Of a stretch of 64,000 bases of DNA, positions 52,904-62,986 are shown piece by piece. A model generated the notes under the pieces. It saw nothing but the letters and a program-made list of their open reading frames with translations, was not told the DNA's origin and searched no databases. The translations under genes and the position numbers were made by a program. The stretch lies in the NCBI RefSeq assembly GCF_002899825.2, contig NZ_PPED02000001.1, positions 124,001 through 188,000 of the forward strand, given 5' to 3'. This stretch comes from Chryseobacterium phosphatilyticum (lineage in GTDB: Bacteria; Bacteroidota; Bacteroidia; Flavobacteriales; Weeksellaceae). Numbering within the stretch: the first letter of the stretch is position 1; each line of letters opens with the position of its first letter.

Positions 52904-54859
52904 CTAAAGCTTTACTTTCTTATTTATTGTTTTACCATTAGCCAGCGTTATCTGAACGATATAGACTCCGGCATCTAAACTTCCTGACTCAAATTGCGTC
53001 TTATTCACTTCCTGCTGATGTACTAAAGCCCCCGAAATACTATAAATACTAATATTTTTAATGGAATCATTGGTTCTGGCTTTGATTTGGCGATTTTGCG
53101 TAAAGATATCGGTGCTGCTTTGTAGTGACTGACCCCCAACGGCCTTATTGAACTGCAGATTATAAAAAGGGGTTACCACCTCGAAAGTGTACGTTTGAGT
53201 GTCTAGCGTTTTCAGATCAATACCTCCTGTTTCCAGATATTTTTCTTTTGAAATACTGGTAATTAAATTTTTATTCTGATCAAAAACATTCACTGCAGAA
53301 AGTTCATCCTGATCAATTTTTAATTGTAAAATGTGATTAATTTCTGACTGTACGATTTCATTTTCAGCAATTGTAGCAGGTGTATTTTTGATATACGGAA
53401 TCATTTTATTTTCATTGTTGTCCGTTACTTTGAGTAGATAAACACCATCTTTTAAAGCAGATAAATTTTGGTCTGCAATAGATTTTCCAACTGCTTTCTC
53501 TTTATTGAAATCTGTAATTTCCATCAATTGCATACTTCCAAGATCCGGTTTTATCTGGGAAGAAGATAATGGGTTAACATCTGATGATTTATTGTCTGAC
53601 TGCTTACCAAAGATTGAACCTGCAATCGCCCATTGATTGAGAAGCCCACCGCTTCTTAACGTATTGAACTTTGCATTAGATGCCAGGGTGAAAGGGACAA
53701 TTCCTCCTACATGGCCTAATGGTCCCCAATAAAAAGACTCCAGTTTATATTTATTTAAATCCCACCAAGGATAGTAGCCTCGTTGTACATCAATGGTCTT
53801 TGATGTGTTTTCAGGTGGGATAGCCAGATCAATGCTGGAGTGCCCCAATGTCATAGGAGTTTTATTATACCAATTGTATACATCTTTAGGCTTAAGGCAT
53901 TGTCTGAATACATGATTCGGGTTGCTGGTCACTTCACTGATGAAATTATTGGTAAAAAGTTTTCTCCATATGACAGGGCCCCATAGCAGGCCTCCGTTGT
54001 CCTCAACAACATGATAGTTATACCGATCCAGATATTCCGCAGAGATAACTTCTGAAATATTGTTGGTGTAGGTCTTGTATCCGGTATTATTACAACTGTG
54101 AAGAACATTGGCTAAAAAAGCTGTAAATGGATAAATATCCTTTTCTAAAACGCCTTTTTTTAACGTAGTTTCTGACATGTCATACGGTCCGTCTCCCATA
54201 TAAGCATACTTGAATTTCAGGTTATTGGGATTGGATACATTTAGCATTTTTATCGTAGACATCGCTGCATGAGCCCCCTGAGAATAACCGGCCAGAAAGT
54301 ATTCATCATACCGCTTTACCCCCAGCTGGGTCAATACTTTATTGGCCGCTGTTACAAAATCAATAGTGGCTCCGGCTTCGGTTGCATAGTCAACATAGGG
54401 ATGAACACCATCTCCGGTTCCCATCCCAACGTAGTCAGGAGCCATGAGAATATAACCATTGAGTACGTAAGAAAGCTCAACAACAAACCCGGCAGTTAAA
54501 GCTCCCTTAAAATTAGAAGGAACATTATTTCGGCTGTCGGTGGTACCATGATCTGATACGACAGTAGATAGTTTATAGCCTACGTTAGGAAACATAAGCA
54601 ATCCGGTTGCTTTTACAAGCGTATTGTTCTCATTCTTTGTATAATAAGTTATTTTATACCCTTTTAGCCCCACATTGAAGCTATTGAGATAACTTACAAA
54701 ATCCGGAGCATTTTGATCACCAAGATTATTGGCAATAAAATTGATTACTCCCTGCGGAGTTAAATCCAGTTTTTGTTCTGAACTGATAAGATCACCTGCT
54801 TGCTGTGCAAAGTAGAATGGAGCAGTAAGCCCTAATAAAAAAGTCGCTATTTTTTTCAT
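52904..54859 (-). CDS. secreted alpha/beta hydrolase (lipase-like) with T9SS sorting domain
   Basis: 651 residues. Signal peptide, then an alpha/beta hydrolase (about 60-430) with nucleophile Ser193 in GYSQG, YILMAPDYVGMGTGDG before it, and candidate acid and base in SSIDLAIPP and GPLGHVGG. The last about 75 residues form a type IX secretion sorting domain (ISIYSISGALVHQQEVNKT ... LDAGVYIVQITLANGKTINKKVKL). Exported and probably surface-attached esterase or lipase. Confidence 0.85.
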   Translation of the reverse strand: MKKIATFLLGLTAPFYFAQQAGDLISSEQKLDLTPQGVINFIANNLGDQNAPDFVSYLNSFNVGLKGYKITYYTKNENNTLVKATGLLMFPNVGYKLSTVVSDHGTTDSRNNVPSNFKGALTAGFVVELSYVLNGYILMAPDYVGMGTGDGVHPYVDYATEAGATIDFVTAANKVLTQLGVKRYDEYFLAGYSQGAHAAMSTIKMLNVSNPNNLKFKYAYMGDGPYDMSETTLKKGVLEKDIYPFTAFLANVLHSCNNTGYKTYTNNISEVISAEYLDRYNYHVVEDNGGLLWGPVIWRKLFTNNFISEVTSNPNHVFRQCLKPKDVYNWYNKTPMTLGHSSIDLAIPPENTSKTIDVQRGYYPWWDLNKYKLESFYWGPLGHVGGIVPFTLASNAKFNTLRSGGLLNQWAIAGSIFGKQSDNKSSDVNPLSSSQIKPDLGSMQLMEITDFNKEKAVGKSIADQNLSALKDGVYLLKVTDNNENKMIPYIKNTPATIAENEIVQSEINHILQLKIDQDELSAVNVFDQNKNLITSISKEKYLETGGIDLKTLDTQTYTFEVVTPFYNLQFNKAVGGQSLQSSTDIFTQNRQIKARTNDSIKNISIYSISGALVHQQEVNKTQFESGSLDAGVYIVQITLANGKTINKKVKL

Positions 54860-54971
54860 ATTGCTATTTTTTTAACGACATCAAGATAATATTTTTAATG
54901 AAAGTTGTAAAATGTTGTGACATTAATAACTATTCATCGAATACCAATTCTCAGGAAAGTGAATAAAATAA

Positions 54972-54999
54972 AAGAGTCTGATCAGTTGACCAGACTCTT
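54972..54999. terminator. hairpin terminator after the acyl-CoA dehydrogenase gene
   Basis: AAGAGTCTG/CAGACTCTT, 9 bp, with T-rich flank on the minus strand. Confidence 0.7.
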
Positions 55000-55019
55000 A
55001 TTATATATGTTAGCTTTAC

Positions 55020-56198
55020 TTAAAAAGCGTTGATTCCCGTAATATCTAAACCGGTGATTAACAAATGAACATCGTGAGTCCCCTCATATGTAATTACGGA
55101 CTCCAGATTGGCAGCATGTCTCATCATCGGGAATTCACCCATGATTCCCATACCTCCCAGAATTTGTCTTGACTCTCTGGCAATGTCAATAGCCATTTTT
55201 ACGTTATTACGCTTAGCCATTGAAATCTGAGCAGGAGTGGCCTTGTGATCATTTTTAAGGTTTCCTAGCTGAAGACATAATAACTGAGCTTTTGTAATTT
55301 CTGTTAAAAATTCAGCCAGTTTTTTTTGTTGAAGCTGGTAGGATCCGATTGGTTTTCCAAATTGTTTTCTTTCTTTGGAATACTGAACGGCAGTACAGTA
55401 ACAATCAATAGCTGCACCGATTACGCCCCAGGAGATTCCGTATCTTGCAGAATTTAGACAAGATAAAGGTCCTTTTAATCCTGTTACTCCGGGAAGCAGG
55501 TTTTCTTTAGGAACTTTTACATCATTGAATACAAGCTCTCCTGTTTTAGAAGCTCTCAAGCTCCATTTATTGTGAGTCTCCGGAGTGGTAAAGCCTTCCA
55601 TACCTCTTTCAACGATTAATCCCTGTATCTTTCCTTCCTCATTCTTTGCCCACACTACAGCAATATCACAAAGAGGAGAGTTGGTGATCCACATTTTAGC
55701 CCCATTCAAAAGATAATGGTCTCCCATATCTTTAAAATACGTTTCCATTGAACTTGGATCAGAACCATGATTAGGCTCAGTCAATCCAAAAGATCCAATC
55801 ATTTCTCCTGCAGCAAGCTTGGGAAGATATTTCTTTTTCTGCTCTTCAGAACCGAATTCATTGATGGGAAACATAACTAAAGAGCTTTGTACTGAAGCAG
55901 CAGAACGTACTGCAGAGTCTCCTCTTTCCAACTCCTGCATAATCAGACCATAAGAAATCTGATCTAATCCTGAACCTCCATATTCAACAGGGATATAAGG
56001 ACCCAGCGCCCCAATTTTACCCAATTCTCTCATAAGACCGGGAAGATCTGTATGATTTTGGGCGGCCTGATCAATCTGCGGCATTACAAAACTTTCAACC
56101 CAGTCTCTTACAGATTGGCGGATCAGTTTGTGTTCTTCAGTAAGTAAAGCATCAATTCCGTAATAATCAGGGATGCTTGTAAGAGGATAATATGACAT
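55020..56198 (-). CDS. acyl-CoA dehydrogenase, glutaryl-CoA dehydrogenase-like
   Basis: 392 residues. Flavin-binding FGLTEPNHGSDPSSM and WITNSPLCDIAVVWAK; catalytic Glu372 in ITYEGTHDVH; the QQKLAEF and GGMGIMGEFPMMRH blocks fit the glutaryl-CoA dehydrogenase branch, which breaks down lysine and tryptophan. Substrate class is by resemblance only. Single gene. Confidence 0.85.
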   Translation of the reverse strand: MSYYPLTSIPDYYGIDALLTEEHKLIRQSVRDWVESFVMPQIDQAAQNHTDLPGLMRELGKIGALGPYIPVEYGGSGLDQISYGLIMQELERGDSAVRSAASVQSSLVMFPINEFGSEEQKKKYLPKLAAGEMIGSFGLTEPNHGSDPSSMETYFKDMGDHYLLNGAKMWITNSPLCDIAVVWAKNEEGKIQGLIVERGMEGFTTPETHNKWSLRASKTGELVFNDVKVPKENLLPGVTGLKGPLSCLNSARYGISWGVIGAAIDCYCTAVQYSKERKQFGKPIGSYQLQQKKLAEFLTEITKAQLLCLQLGNLKNDHKATPAQISMAKRNNVKMAIDIARESRQILGGMGIMGEFPMMRHAANLESVITYEGTHDVHLLITGLDITGINAF

Positions 56199-56327
56199 GA
56201 TTTTTTGATTTTGTTAAAAATAACATTTTTCGTGGTGTTCTGAAAATTTTTTTGAAAACTTATATTGATGCTGGTTTTCAGTTATATAACGGGTTTTTAA
56301 CTCTTTTTAGTACCCAACCCTGTGTTT

Positions 56328-57116
56328 TTAAATCTCCTCATCATTGGATATAGGATACTGATGAATAGCGTTGTGAACTTTGCTTTTGAATTTATATAAG
56401 TATGGAGCTTTGTTGGCTGATCCGTCATAGAGTTTTTCCAGCCTGTCCAGAATATTTAAACTTAAAATTTTTCGCTGGAAGTTGTTTCTTCTGAATTTCT
56501 GACCTAAAATAGTCTCATACAATAACTGAAGATCCTTCATCGTAAACTTCTCAGGAAGCAAATTACTGGCTGCTACTTCGGTATTGATATTCATCCTTAA
56601 GTATTCCAGACCGGTTTCTATAACTCTGTCATGATCAAAAGCCATTTTGGGCAATTTGTTAACTTCAAACCATTCGCAGCTTTCATTGAATGCATCCGGA
56701 AAAGTATTGGCCATGGAAAAGTCAATTAGGCTGCAATATCCTACAGTAATGAATCTTTGAAAAATCCAGTGATCTTCAGGAACTTCTATTCCTTTGTTTT
56801 TGAGAAGAATCTGATGTACATTGTTTTCGGTACGATCTATTCTTCCAAAGGTATGGAACTGCTTTAAAAATAAACCCTTAAGTTGTGTTCTTTCGTATAA
56901 AACTCTTTCTGCGGCTTCCCGAAGATCCTCATCATTGAAAACAAAACCACCCGGAAGTGACCACAGATCCAGATCATGATACTTTAAAAGTAATACTTTT
57001 AAAATATTATTATGAAACCCGAATATGGTACAGTCTACTGATATATGAGCAACAAAGTCTTTGGTTTCTATCAGTTCCCGAAGTGTTTCTTTGCTTTTTG
57101 TGTCTTTGATTTTCAT
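56328..57116 (-). CDS. NrtR/AraR-type Nudix transcriptional regulator
   Basis: 262 residues. An N-terminal Nudix fold (about 20-150) has a broken Nudix box: in GGFVFNDEDLREAAERVLYERTQL the RExxEE core is RVLYER, so two acidic metal ligands are missing and hydrolysis is unlikely. A C-terminal winged helix follows (about 185-250: TMKDLQLLYETILGQKFRRNNFQRKIL). Such proteins regulate sugar use in Bacteroidota, as with the arabinose regulator of Bacteroides thetaiotaomicron. Last in the operon with the MFS gene and divergent from susC, so probably controls this locus. Confidence 0.82.
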   Translation of the reverse strand: MKIKDTKSKETLRELIETKDFVAHISVDCTIFGFHNNILKVLLLKYHDLDLWSLPGGFVFNDEDLREAAERVLYERTQLKGLFLKQFHTFGRIDRTENNVHQILLKNKGIEVPEDHWIFQRFITVGYCSLIDFSMANTFPDAFNESCEWFEVNKLPKMAFDHDRVIETGLEYLRMNINTEVAASNLLPEKFTMKDLQLLYETILGQKFRRNNFQRKILSLNILDRLEKLYDGSANKAPYLYKFKSKVHNAIHQYPISNDEEI

Positions 57117-57139
57117 GGTTGTAAAAATAAAACTATTTT

Positions 57140-58327
57140 CTATATTTTCTTTTTCGTGATGCTAAAATATATCAAACTAATCACAAAAAGAAGAATTACA
57201 GATGTTAAAATATATAAAGGATAAAAACTTAATAGTTGCTTTCCAAATAATACAGACATGATAATAGAACTCACAGAGCTTCCTAATGATGAAAAAATCA
57301 CGATAAGCGAAGTGAACAGATTAACCTTATCTTTACCAATCTGTGAAATCATTTTGGAATTGATAACCGGGTAGAGTGGTGATAAAAAAAGACCTACGAT
57401 GGGAAACAAAAAGAGAATTGACTTTGAACTTTCTGAGTCAAAATACTGGATTCCTACAATGGTAATCAATACGATCAGAATGAAAAGCATACATGAAATA
57501 TAGTAACCCTGCAATGGAAATTTACGGATAATATTGGCAGTGACAGTTCTTCCTGCATAAGAGAATATGGCCAGAAAGGAGGTTGCCTGAAGGGCAAAGA
57601 ACGAATTGACCTTCAGATGGTTTTTATAAAAAGATGGTAACCAGGAATTAAACCCTTGCTCTACGAAAACAATACAAAAGATTACTGCCAGAAATAATAT
57701 CACTGAAGGAGTCGTAAAACCGGATAATTCAGAAAGTATATTTTTATTTTCCAACGGCTTAGATTCAGATATCTCCGTTTTTGATAAGAGGAGTATGGTG
57801 ACTGCTGACAAGACAGCAATCATTAAAAATCCAAATTTCCAGAACTCCGAATACTGACTGGATATGAGCCAGCCAAATCCGGTATTGACTACAAAAATTC
57901 CGATCATAAACGAAGCTTCAACGCTACTCATCGTTTTGGCCAGTGACTTTTCATCTGAAATATTATTCCTGATCATCCCAAAAACACAAATTTTTCCGAT
58001 CGCAAAACATGCTCCTATAATTGCAAACCAGACTTTATAAAACCAGAAATGCGCTATAAATGGAAGCAAACAACAACAAAGACCGACAATAGCCAGTGCC
58101 AGGATTAAAGCTTTCTTGGCTCCGGTTTTATTGATAAAACTTACTGCGAAAAAAGAGATAAAAGCAATAGGTAAATCTTTGAATGATTCTAGTAATCCCA
58201 GCTCGCTATAGGTTACTTGAGCCTCAGAAAGCTGTAAAATAATAAGCCCCATGCAATTTAAAACCATTGAAAAAATAAGAAAAGTAAGTTTAAGGGGAAG
58301 AGAAATACGGGAAAGCTTGGTTGTCAT
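57140..58327 (-). CDS. MFS transporter
   Basis: 395 residues with about 12 membrane helices and the usual central charged loop (TEISESKPLENKN). Pairs with the regulator gene 23 bases downstream and diverges from susC, so probably imports the sugar released by the GH30 enzyme across the inner membrane. Substrate not readable from sequence. Confidence 0.82.
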   Translation of the reverse strand: MTTKLSRISLPLKLTFLIFSMVLNCMGLIILQLSEAQVTYSELGLLESFKDLPIAFISFFAVSFINKTGAKKALILALAIVGLCCCLLPFIAHFWFYKVWFAIIGACFAIGKICVFGMIRNNISDEKSLAKTMSSVEASFMIGIFVVNTGFGWLISSQYSEFWKFGFLMIAVLSAVTILLLSKTEISESKPLENKNILSELSGFTTPSVILFLAVIFCIVFVEQGFNSWLPSFYKNHLKVNSFFALQATSFLAIFSYAGRTVTANIIRKFPLQGYYISCMLFILIVLITIVGIQYFDSESSKSILFLFPIVGLFLSPLYPVINSKMISQIGKDKVNLFTSLIVIFSSLGSSVSSIIMSVLFGKQLLSFYPLYILTSVILLFVISLIYFSITKKKI

Positions 58328-58503
58328 TTTGGGGATTAACTTTTTAGGATTTTTCTAACTTTTTAAGAAATATTAGCGCTAAGATAGGGCTTCTAACCCT
58401 TAAAAATAAAAGAAAAATTAAAATATTTGTGAATGTAATGTTAATTATATGAAAAAAAATATATTTTTATTGTCTCAATTTGAGAATTAAACAATAACTG
58501 TAT
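58328..58503. promoter_or_regulatory. divergent control region MFS/susC with two palindromes
   Basis: TTAGCGCTAA (58373-58382) is a perfect 10-bp palindrome and CTCAATTTGAG (58474-58484) an 11-base dyad 20 bases before the susC ATG. Both are candidate operators for the adjacent NrtR-type regulator. Confidence 0.4.
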
Positions 58504-61422
58504 ATGAATGTAAGAATATCAAGAAGCTTAGGGTTGGTGGCTGTCCTCTATTTTACGGCCAACTTCAGTGCCCAGACCAAGGTAAAGGACACGCTTTCTA
58601 AAGAGAATAAAATAGACGAGATCATAGTGATCGGATATGGTACGCAGAAGAAGAGTAATGTAACCGGAGCTATTGCAAGTATTAAAGCCAGTGATATCGA
58701 AAACATCCCTGCAGGTAAACCGGAACAGGTATTGCAGGGGAGGGCTGCTGGTGTTTCTGTAGTGACGAACTCTGGACAACCCGGAGCTCCGGCAACTGTA
58801 CGCGTAAGAGGGATTACCAGTTTCGGAGCGGGGAGTAACAGTCCTTTATGGGTAGTAGATGGTATTGTTGTTGATAATATAGGATGGCTCAACCAATCAG
58901 ATATTGAAAGTATCGAAGTCCTGAAGGATGGAGCCTCATCGGCTATCTACGGAGTTTCGGCTGCTAAAGGAGTAATTCTTGTCACTACAAAAAAAGGGAA
59001 AAAAGGAAAATTAAGTCTTTCTTATAATGGTTTTTTTGGAGTGTCAAACACTGCTAAAAAACTGGATCTGCTGAATGCCAGTCAATATGCACAAATCATT
59101 AATGAAGGTCTTGTAAATGACGGTGGCGCACCAAGATTTACCAATCCCGAATCTCTTGGACAAGGAACCAACTGGCAGGATACTATTTTCGGAACCGGTG
59201 AAAAGTCCTCTCATGAGGTAAGTATCACAGGAGGGAATGAAAAATCAAGTTACTATACATCTTTTGGATACTTTGATCAGAAAGGTATTGTAATGAGTGA
59301 TATTTCGTATTACAAAAGAATCAATGCCAGATTTAACTCCAGTCATAAAATAACGGATTATTTAACCATAGGACAAACTTTCGCATACACTCATACCAAA
59401 TCTCAGGGGGTAAGTGCCAACGAAGAATTCGGAGGGCCTTTAGCTTCAGCAGTTAACCTGGATCCTACAACCCCGGTCGTGGTGACAGACTGGTCTGCAG
59501 TAGATCCGAGTGGCTATACGAATCCTTATATCATTCGTGATCCTAATGGCAATCCTTACGGGATTTCAAGGTATGTAAACAATGAAATGACGAATCCAAG
59601 AGCTTTCCGTACTATTCAACAGGGAAACTATAGTTGGTCTGATGATTTTGTAGGAAATGTTTTTGCAGAACTTAAATTTCTTAAAAACTTTACTTTTAAA
59701 TCCAGTTTAAACGGGAAGAAATCATACTGGGGTAGCCGTACTTTTACTCCGAAATATTATTTGAGTCCAAATTATAATAACACAAGCTTTAACAGTTTGA
59801 ATAAGGTGGATGAAAATAAATTCGAGTGGAGTATGGAAAATACTTTGACTTACCAGAATAAATTTGGAGATCACAACATCAGTATATTGGTGGGACAGGG
59901 GGTTTATCGTTATAACATTGCAGGAGGTGCAAGTCTCACTTATACAAATCTGCCTGTTGAGCGATGGCAGGATGCTTCTTTCAACTTTACCATTCCTCAG
60001 GATGACATTACTGCAACGGGATGGGACGGGATCCAGACCCGTAAGGCATCTTATTTTGGTAGAATTATTTATGATTATGCCGATAAGTATTTGTTTACGG
60101 GGACCATTCGTAGAGATGGTTCGTCAAAGTTTGCGACCAATAAGCATTGGGGAACATTCCCATCTTTATCTTTAGGATGGAATGTGCATAAAGAAAATTT
60201 CTGGCCGGAAAATAAAGTTATTAATAATTTGAAATTGAGAGGAGGTTATGGGGTTCTAGGAAATGATGAAATGGATAATTTCAGATTTGCAAGTTTCATG
60301 GTTTCAGGAAGTAACTATACCAATTCAGGAAATAATATCATTATCGGATATGCGCCGAGCACACTGGAAAATCCAAACCTTAAATGGGAACAGACGAGCC
60401 AACTGAATATTGCAGCAGATTTAAAACTATTTACCAATTTTACGTTAACGGCAGATTGGTACAAAAAGAAAACTGTAGATATTCTTAGAAAAGTTAATAT
60501 TCCAGGCTATGTAGGGGTGCCTGAATTACCTTGGGCTAATGTGGGGGATATGGAAAATACTGGTTTCGAGCTTGAATTAGGGTATAAAAAGAATTGGGAA
60601 GACTTCGGAATATCTATTAACGGAAATTTTGCGACCATCAAAAACAAAGTTCTCAGACTGGAGGATGATATTGATTATTTCAACCTTGCTTCTTTCCAGA
60701 CGATGGGAGCTGTATCAAGAGTAGCTGTAGGACAGCCTTACGGGTCTTTCTATGGGCAAACATACAGCGGTGTATTCCAAAACCAGGCACAAATCGATGC
60801 GTATGTCAATTCCAACGGAACAAAATTATTACCGAACGCAAAGCCGGGAGACTTTATCTGGCAGGATAATAACGGAGACGGTAAGATTGATGAGGAAGAT
60901 AAAGTAAATTTAGGGAGTTCTATTCCAAAATATACTTTTGGACTTACCATCAATTTAAATTATAAAAACTTTGATTTTATGATGTTTGCCCAGGGGCAGG
61001 CTGGTAATAAGATTTTTCAGGGGTTGAGAAGATTGGATTTGCCTGATGCCAATTATCAGACAAAGATTTTAGATCGGTGGACAGGAGAAGGTTCTACTAA
61101 TGATAACCCAAGAATTACCAGAAATGACCCTAACCATAATTATTCATGGATGTCTAGCTACTATCTTCAGAAAGGAGATTATGTGCGGTTGAAAATTATT
61201 CAGTTAGGATATACATTGCCTCATGAGGTAACGAGTCGTTTCGGAATGAATAAAGTAAGACTTTTTATAACCGGAGAAAACGTATTTACCTTCACGAAAT
61301 ATACAGGTTATGACCCTGAAATTGCCGGACGAAATAATTCGGAACAAGATATCATCGGCGTCGACAGAGCTTATTATCCACAAGCCAGAACGTTCATGAT
61401 AGGGGCTAATATTCAATTTTAA
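58504..61422 (+). CDS. SusC/RagA family TonB-linked outer membrane transporter
   Basis: 972 residues. Signal peptide, then almost at once the TonB-box region EIIVIGYGTQKKSNVTGAI; the N-terminal carboxypeptidase-like domain common in SusC proteins is missing. Plug motifs LQGRAAGVSV, RVRGITSFG, PLWVVDGI, IEVLKDGASSAIYGVSAAKGVILVTTKKGK; C-terminal barrel ending ARTFMIGANIQF. Imports oligosaccharide with SusD. Confidence 0.93.
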   Translation: MNVRISRSLGLVAVLYFTANFSAQTKVKDTLSKENKIDEIIVIGYGTQKKSNVTGAIASIKASDIENIPAGKPEQVLQGRAAGVSVVTNSGQPGAPATVRVRGITSFGAGSNSPLWVVDGIVVDNIGWLNQSDIESIEVLKDGASSAIYGVSAAKGVILVTTKKGKKGKLSLSYNGFFGVSNTAKKLDLLNASQYAQIINEGLVNDGGAPRFTNPESLGQGTNWQDTIFGTGEKSSHEVSITGGNEKSSYYTSFGYFDQKGIVMSDISYYKRINARFNSSHKITDYLTIGQTFAYTHTKSQGVSANEEFGGPLASAVNLDPTTPVVVTDWSAVDPSGYTNPYIIRDPNGNPYGISRYVNNEMTNPRAFRTIQQGNYSWSDDFVGNVFAELKFLKNFTFKSSLNGKKSYWGSRTFTPKYYLSPNYNNTSFNSLNKVDENKFEWSMENTLTYQNKFGDHNISILVGQGVYRYNIAGGASLTYTNLPVERWQDASFNFTIPQDDITATGWDGIQTRKASYFGRIIYDYADKYLFTGTIRRDGSSKFATNKHWGTFPSLSLGWNVHKENFWPENKVINNLKLRGGYGVLGNDEMDNFRFASFMVSGSNYTNSGNNIIIGYAPSTLENPNLKWEQTSQLNIAADLKLFTNFTLTADWYKKKTVDILRKVNIPGYVGVPELPWANVGDMENTGFELELGYKKNWEDFGISINGNFATIKNKVLRLEDDIDYFNLASFQTMGAVSRVAVGQPYGSFYGQTYSGVFQNQAQIDAYVNSNGTKLLPNAKPGDFIWQDNNGDGKIDEEDKVNLGSSIPKYTFGLTINLNYKNFDFMMFAQGQAGNKIFQGLRRLDLPDANYQTKILDRWTGEGSTNDNPRITRNDPNHNYSWMSSYYLQKGDYVRLKIIQLGYTLPHEVTSRFGMNKVRLFITGENVFTFTKYTGYDPEIAGRNNSEQDIIGVDRAYYPQARTFMIGANIQF

Positions 61423-61433
61423 TACGTAATAAC

Positions 61434-62984
61434 ATGAAAAATAAGAATTTTTTATATAAAGGATTGGCCATTACAGTGTTAACAGGTCTAAGTTTTAGTA
61501 ATATAGGTTGTAGTGATTCCTATCTGGATGATGTGCAAAATTCGGGGGCTTTTAATACTGATTTGTATTTTCAGAACGAACAGCAGTCTTTTAGTGCGTT
61601 GGTTTCCGTATATGATGTTTTGAGAAAATATTCCGGAGGATTCGAGAATACTGTCACTTTTTTTAATGCCGGATCTGATGATTTTTATTCTGGAGGCGGA
61701 AGCTCCAGTGACGGGGCTGGTATTCAGGGGCTGAATAATTATATGATTAATCCCAATACCATGCCTGCAAGCTACTGGAAGGATTTTTATCAGGGGGTAG
61801 CCCGTGCAAATCTTTTAATTGAAAGGGTTCCGGGTGCTTCTATGAGTGATGATCTTAAAAAAAGATACATTGCGGAGGCAAAGGTTCTCCGTTCTTTATA
61901 CTATTTTGAGCTTGTCAGAATGTTTGGAAATATTCCTATAATTCTTAAAACGCTGAAATTCAATGATGACTACTGGCACATTCCACAAGCTAAGCCGGGC
62001 GATGTGTACGCACAGATAGAAAGTGATATCAATGCTGCTATTCCGGATTTGATGATGACGGCAAGTGGGAATGACAAAGGAAGAATTACACAAGGAACAG
62101 CAAGAGCCATATTGGGGAAAATTTATTTGTATGATAAGAAAATGCCGGAAGCAGCTGCGCAATTTGCAGAAGTGAATGGTACTCCGGGAGGCACCAGTCA
62201 ATATGGATATAAATTGGTAGCCAACTACGCTGATTTGTTTAAAGTAGGCCCGGAAACCTCTGACCCTTATAAATTTTCAACAGAATCTATTCTTGAAGTA
62301 ATGCATACCAATAAAGGAAATTCCGATTGGGGATTCTGGGGACAAGGAAAAGATGAAGGCAACTCTATCAATGTAATGGTATGCCCGCGTTCTTATTCCT
62401 TGAAAAATATTCCGAATAATGATGCCCCGGATATCTTTTCAGGATGGGCTTTCAACACGGTGACTGATGACTACGTTACTTTCATGCAGGGAGATCCAAG
62501 GTTAGATGTAACTGTTTTCAATGCCAAAAAACTCGTGGCGGAAGGTAAAATTTCTTACAGCCCTGCATTTGCAGATACCGGTTATTTTTTAAATAAATAT
62601 TTACCCACCAATGCTTTAAAAAGTTCACTTCCAGGTCCGGCAGAACTGAATTTCAGACAGAATTATGTTGCTATAAGATTAGCCGATACTTATCTGATGG
62701 AGGCTGAAGCTTTAGGAGGTGCGGGAGGTAGAGCTCAGGCATTACTGGATGCTGTGAGAGCAAGAGTAGGATTAGCATCTGTTCCTGTGTCTATTCAGGC
62801 TATTAAGGATGAAAGAAGAAGAGAGCTCGCAGGAGAAGGACATCGCTGGTTTGATTTGGTGAGATGGGGAGATGCTCCTACGAAGCTTGCGTTCAAAGGA
62901 TTTAAAAGTGGCAAAAATGAAATTTTACCGATTCCGTTTAATGAATTGCCTAATACCTCTTTAAAACAAAATCCAGGCTACTAA
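61434..62984 (+). CDS. SusD/RagB family glycan-binding lipoprotein
   Basis: 516 residues. Lipobox with Cys26 (SNIGCSD). Typical SusD layout: YWKDFYQGVARANLLIERVPG, KRYIAEAKVLRSLYYFELVRMFGNIPII, C-terminal RLADTYLMEAEAL and RRRELAGEGHRWFDLVRWG. Eleven bases after susC; forms the lid of the SusCD transporter. Confidence 0.94.
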   Translation: MKNKNFLYKGLAITVLTGLSFSNIGCSDSYLDDVQNSGAFNTDLYFQNEQQSFSALVSVYDVLRKYSGGFENTVTFFNAGSDDFYSGGGSSSDGAGIQGLNNYMINPNTMPASYWKDFYQGVARANLLIERVPGASMSDDLKKRYIAEAKVLRSLYYFELVRMFGNIPIILKTLKFNDDYWHIPQAKPGDVYAQIESDINAAIPDLMMTASGNDKGRITQGTARAILGKIYLYDKKMPEAAAQFAEVNGTPGGTSQYGYKLVANYADLFKVGPETSDPYKFSTESILEVMHTNKGNSDWGFWGQGKDEGNSINVMVCPRSYSLKNIPNNDAPDIFSGWAFNTVTDDYVTFMQGDPRLDVTVFNAKKLVAEGKISYSPAFADTGYFLNKYLPTNALKSSLPGPAELNFRQNYVAIRLADTYLMEAEALGGAGGRAQALLDAVRARVGLASVPVSIQAIKDERRRELAGEGHRWFDLVRWGDAPTKLAFKGFKSGKNEILPIPFNELPNTSLKQNPGY

Positions 62985-62986
62985 AC

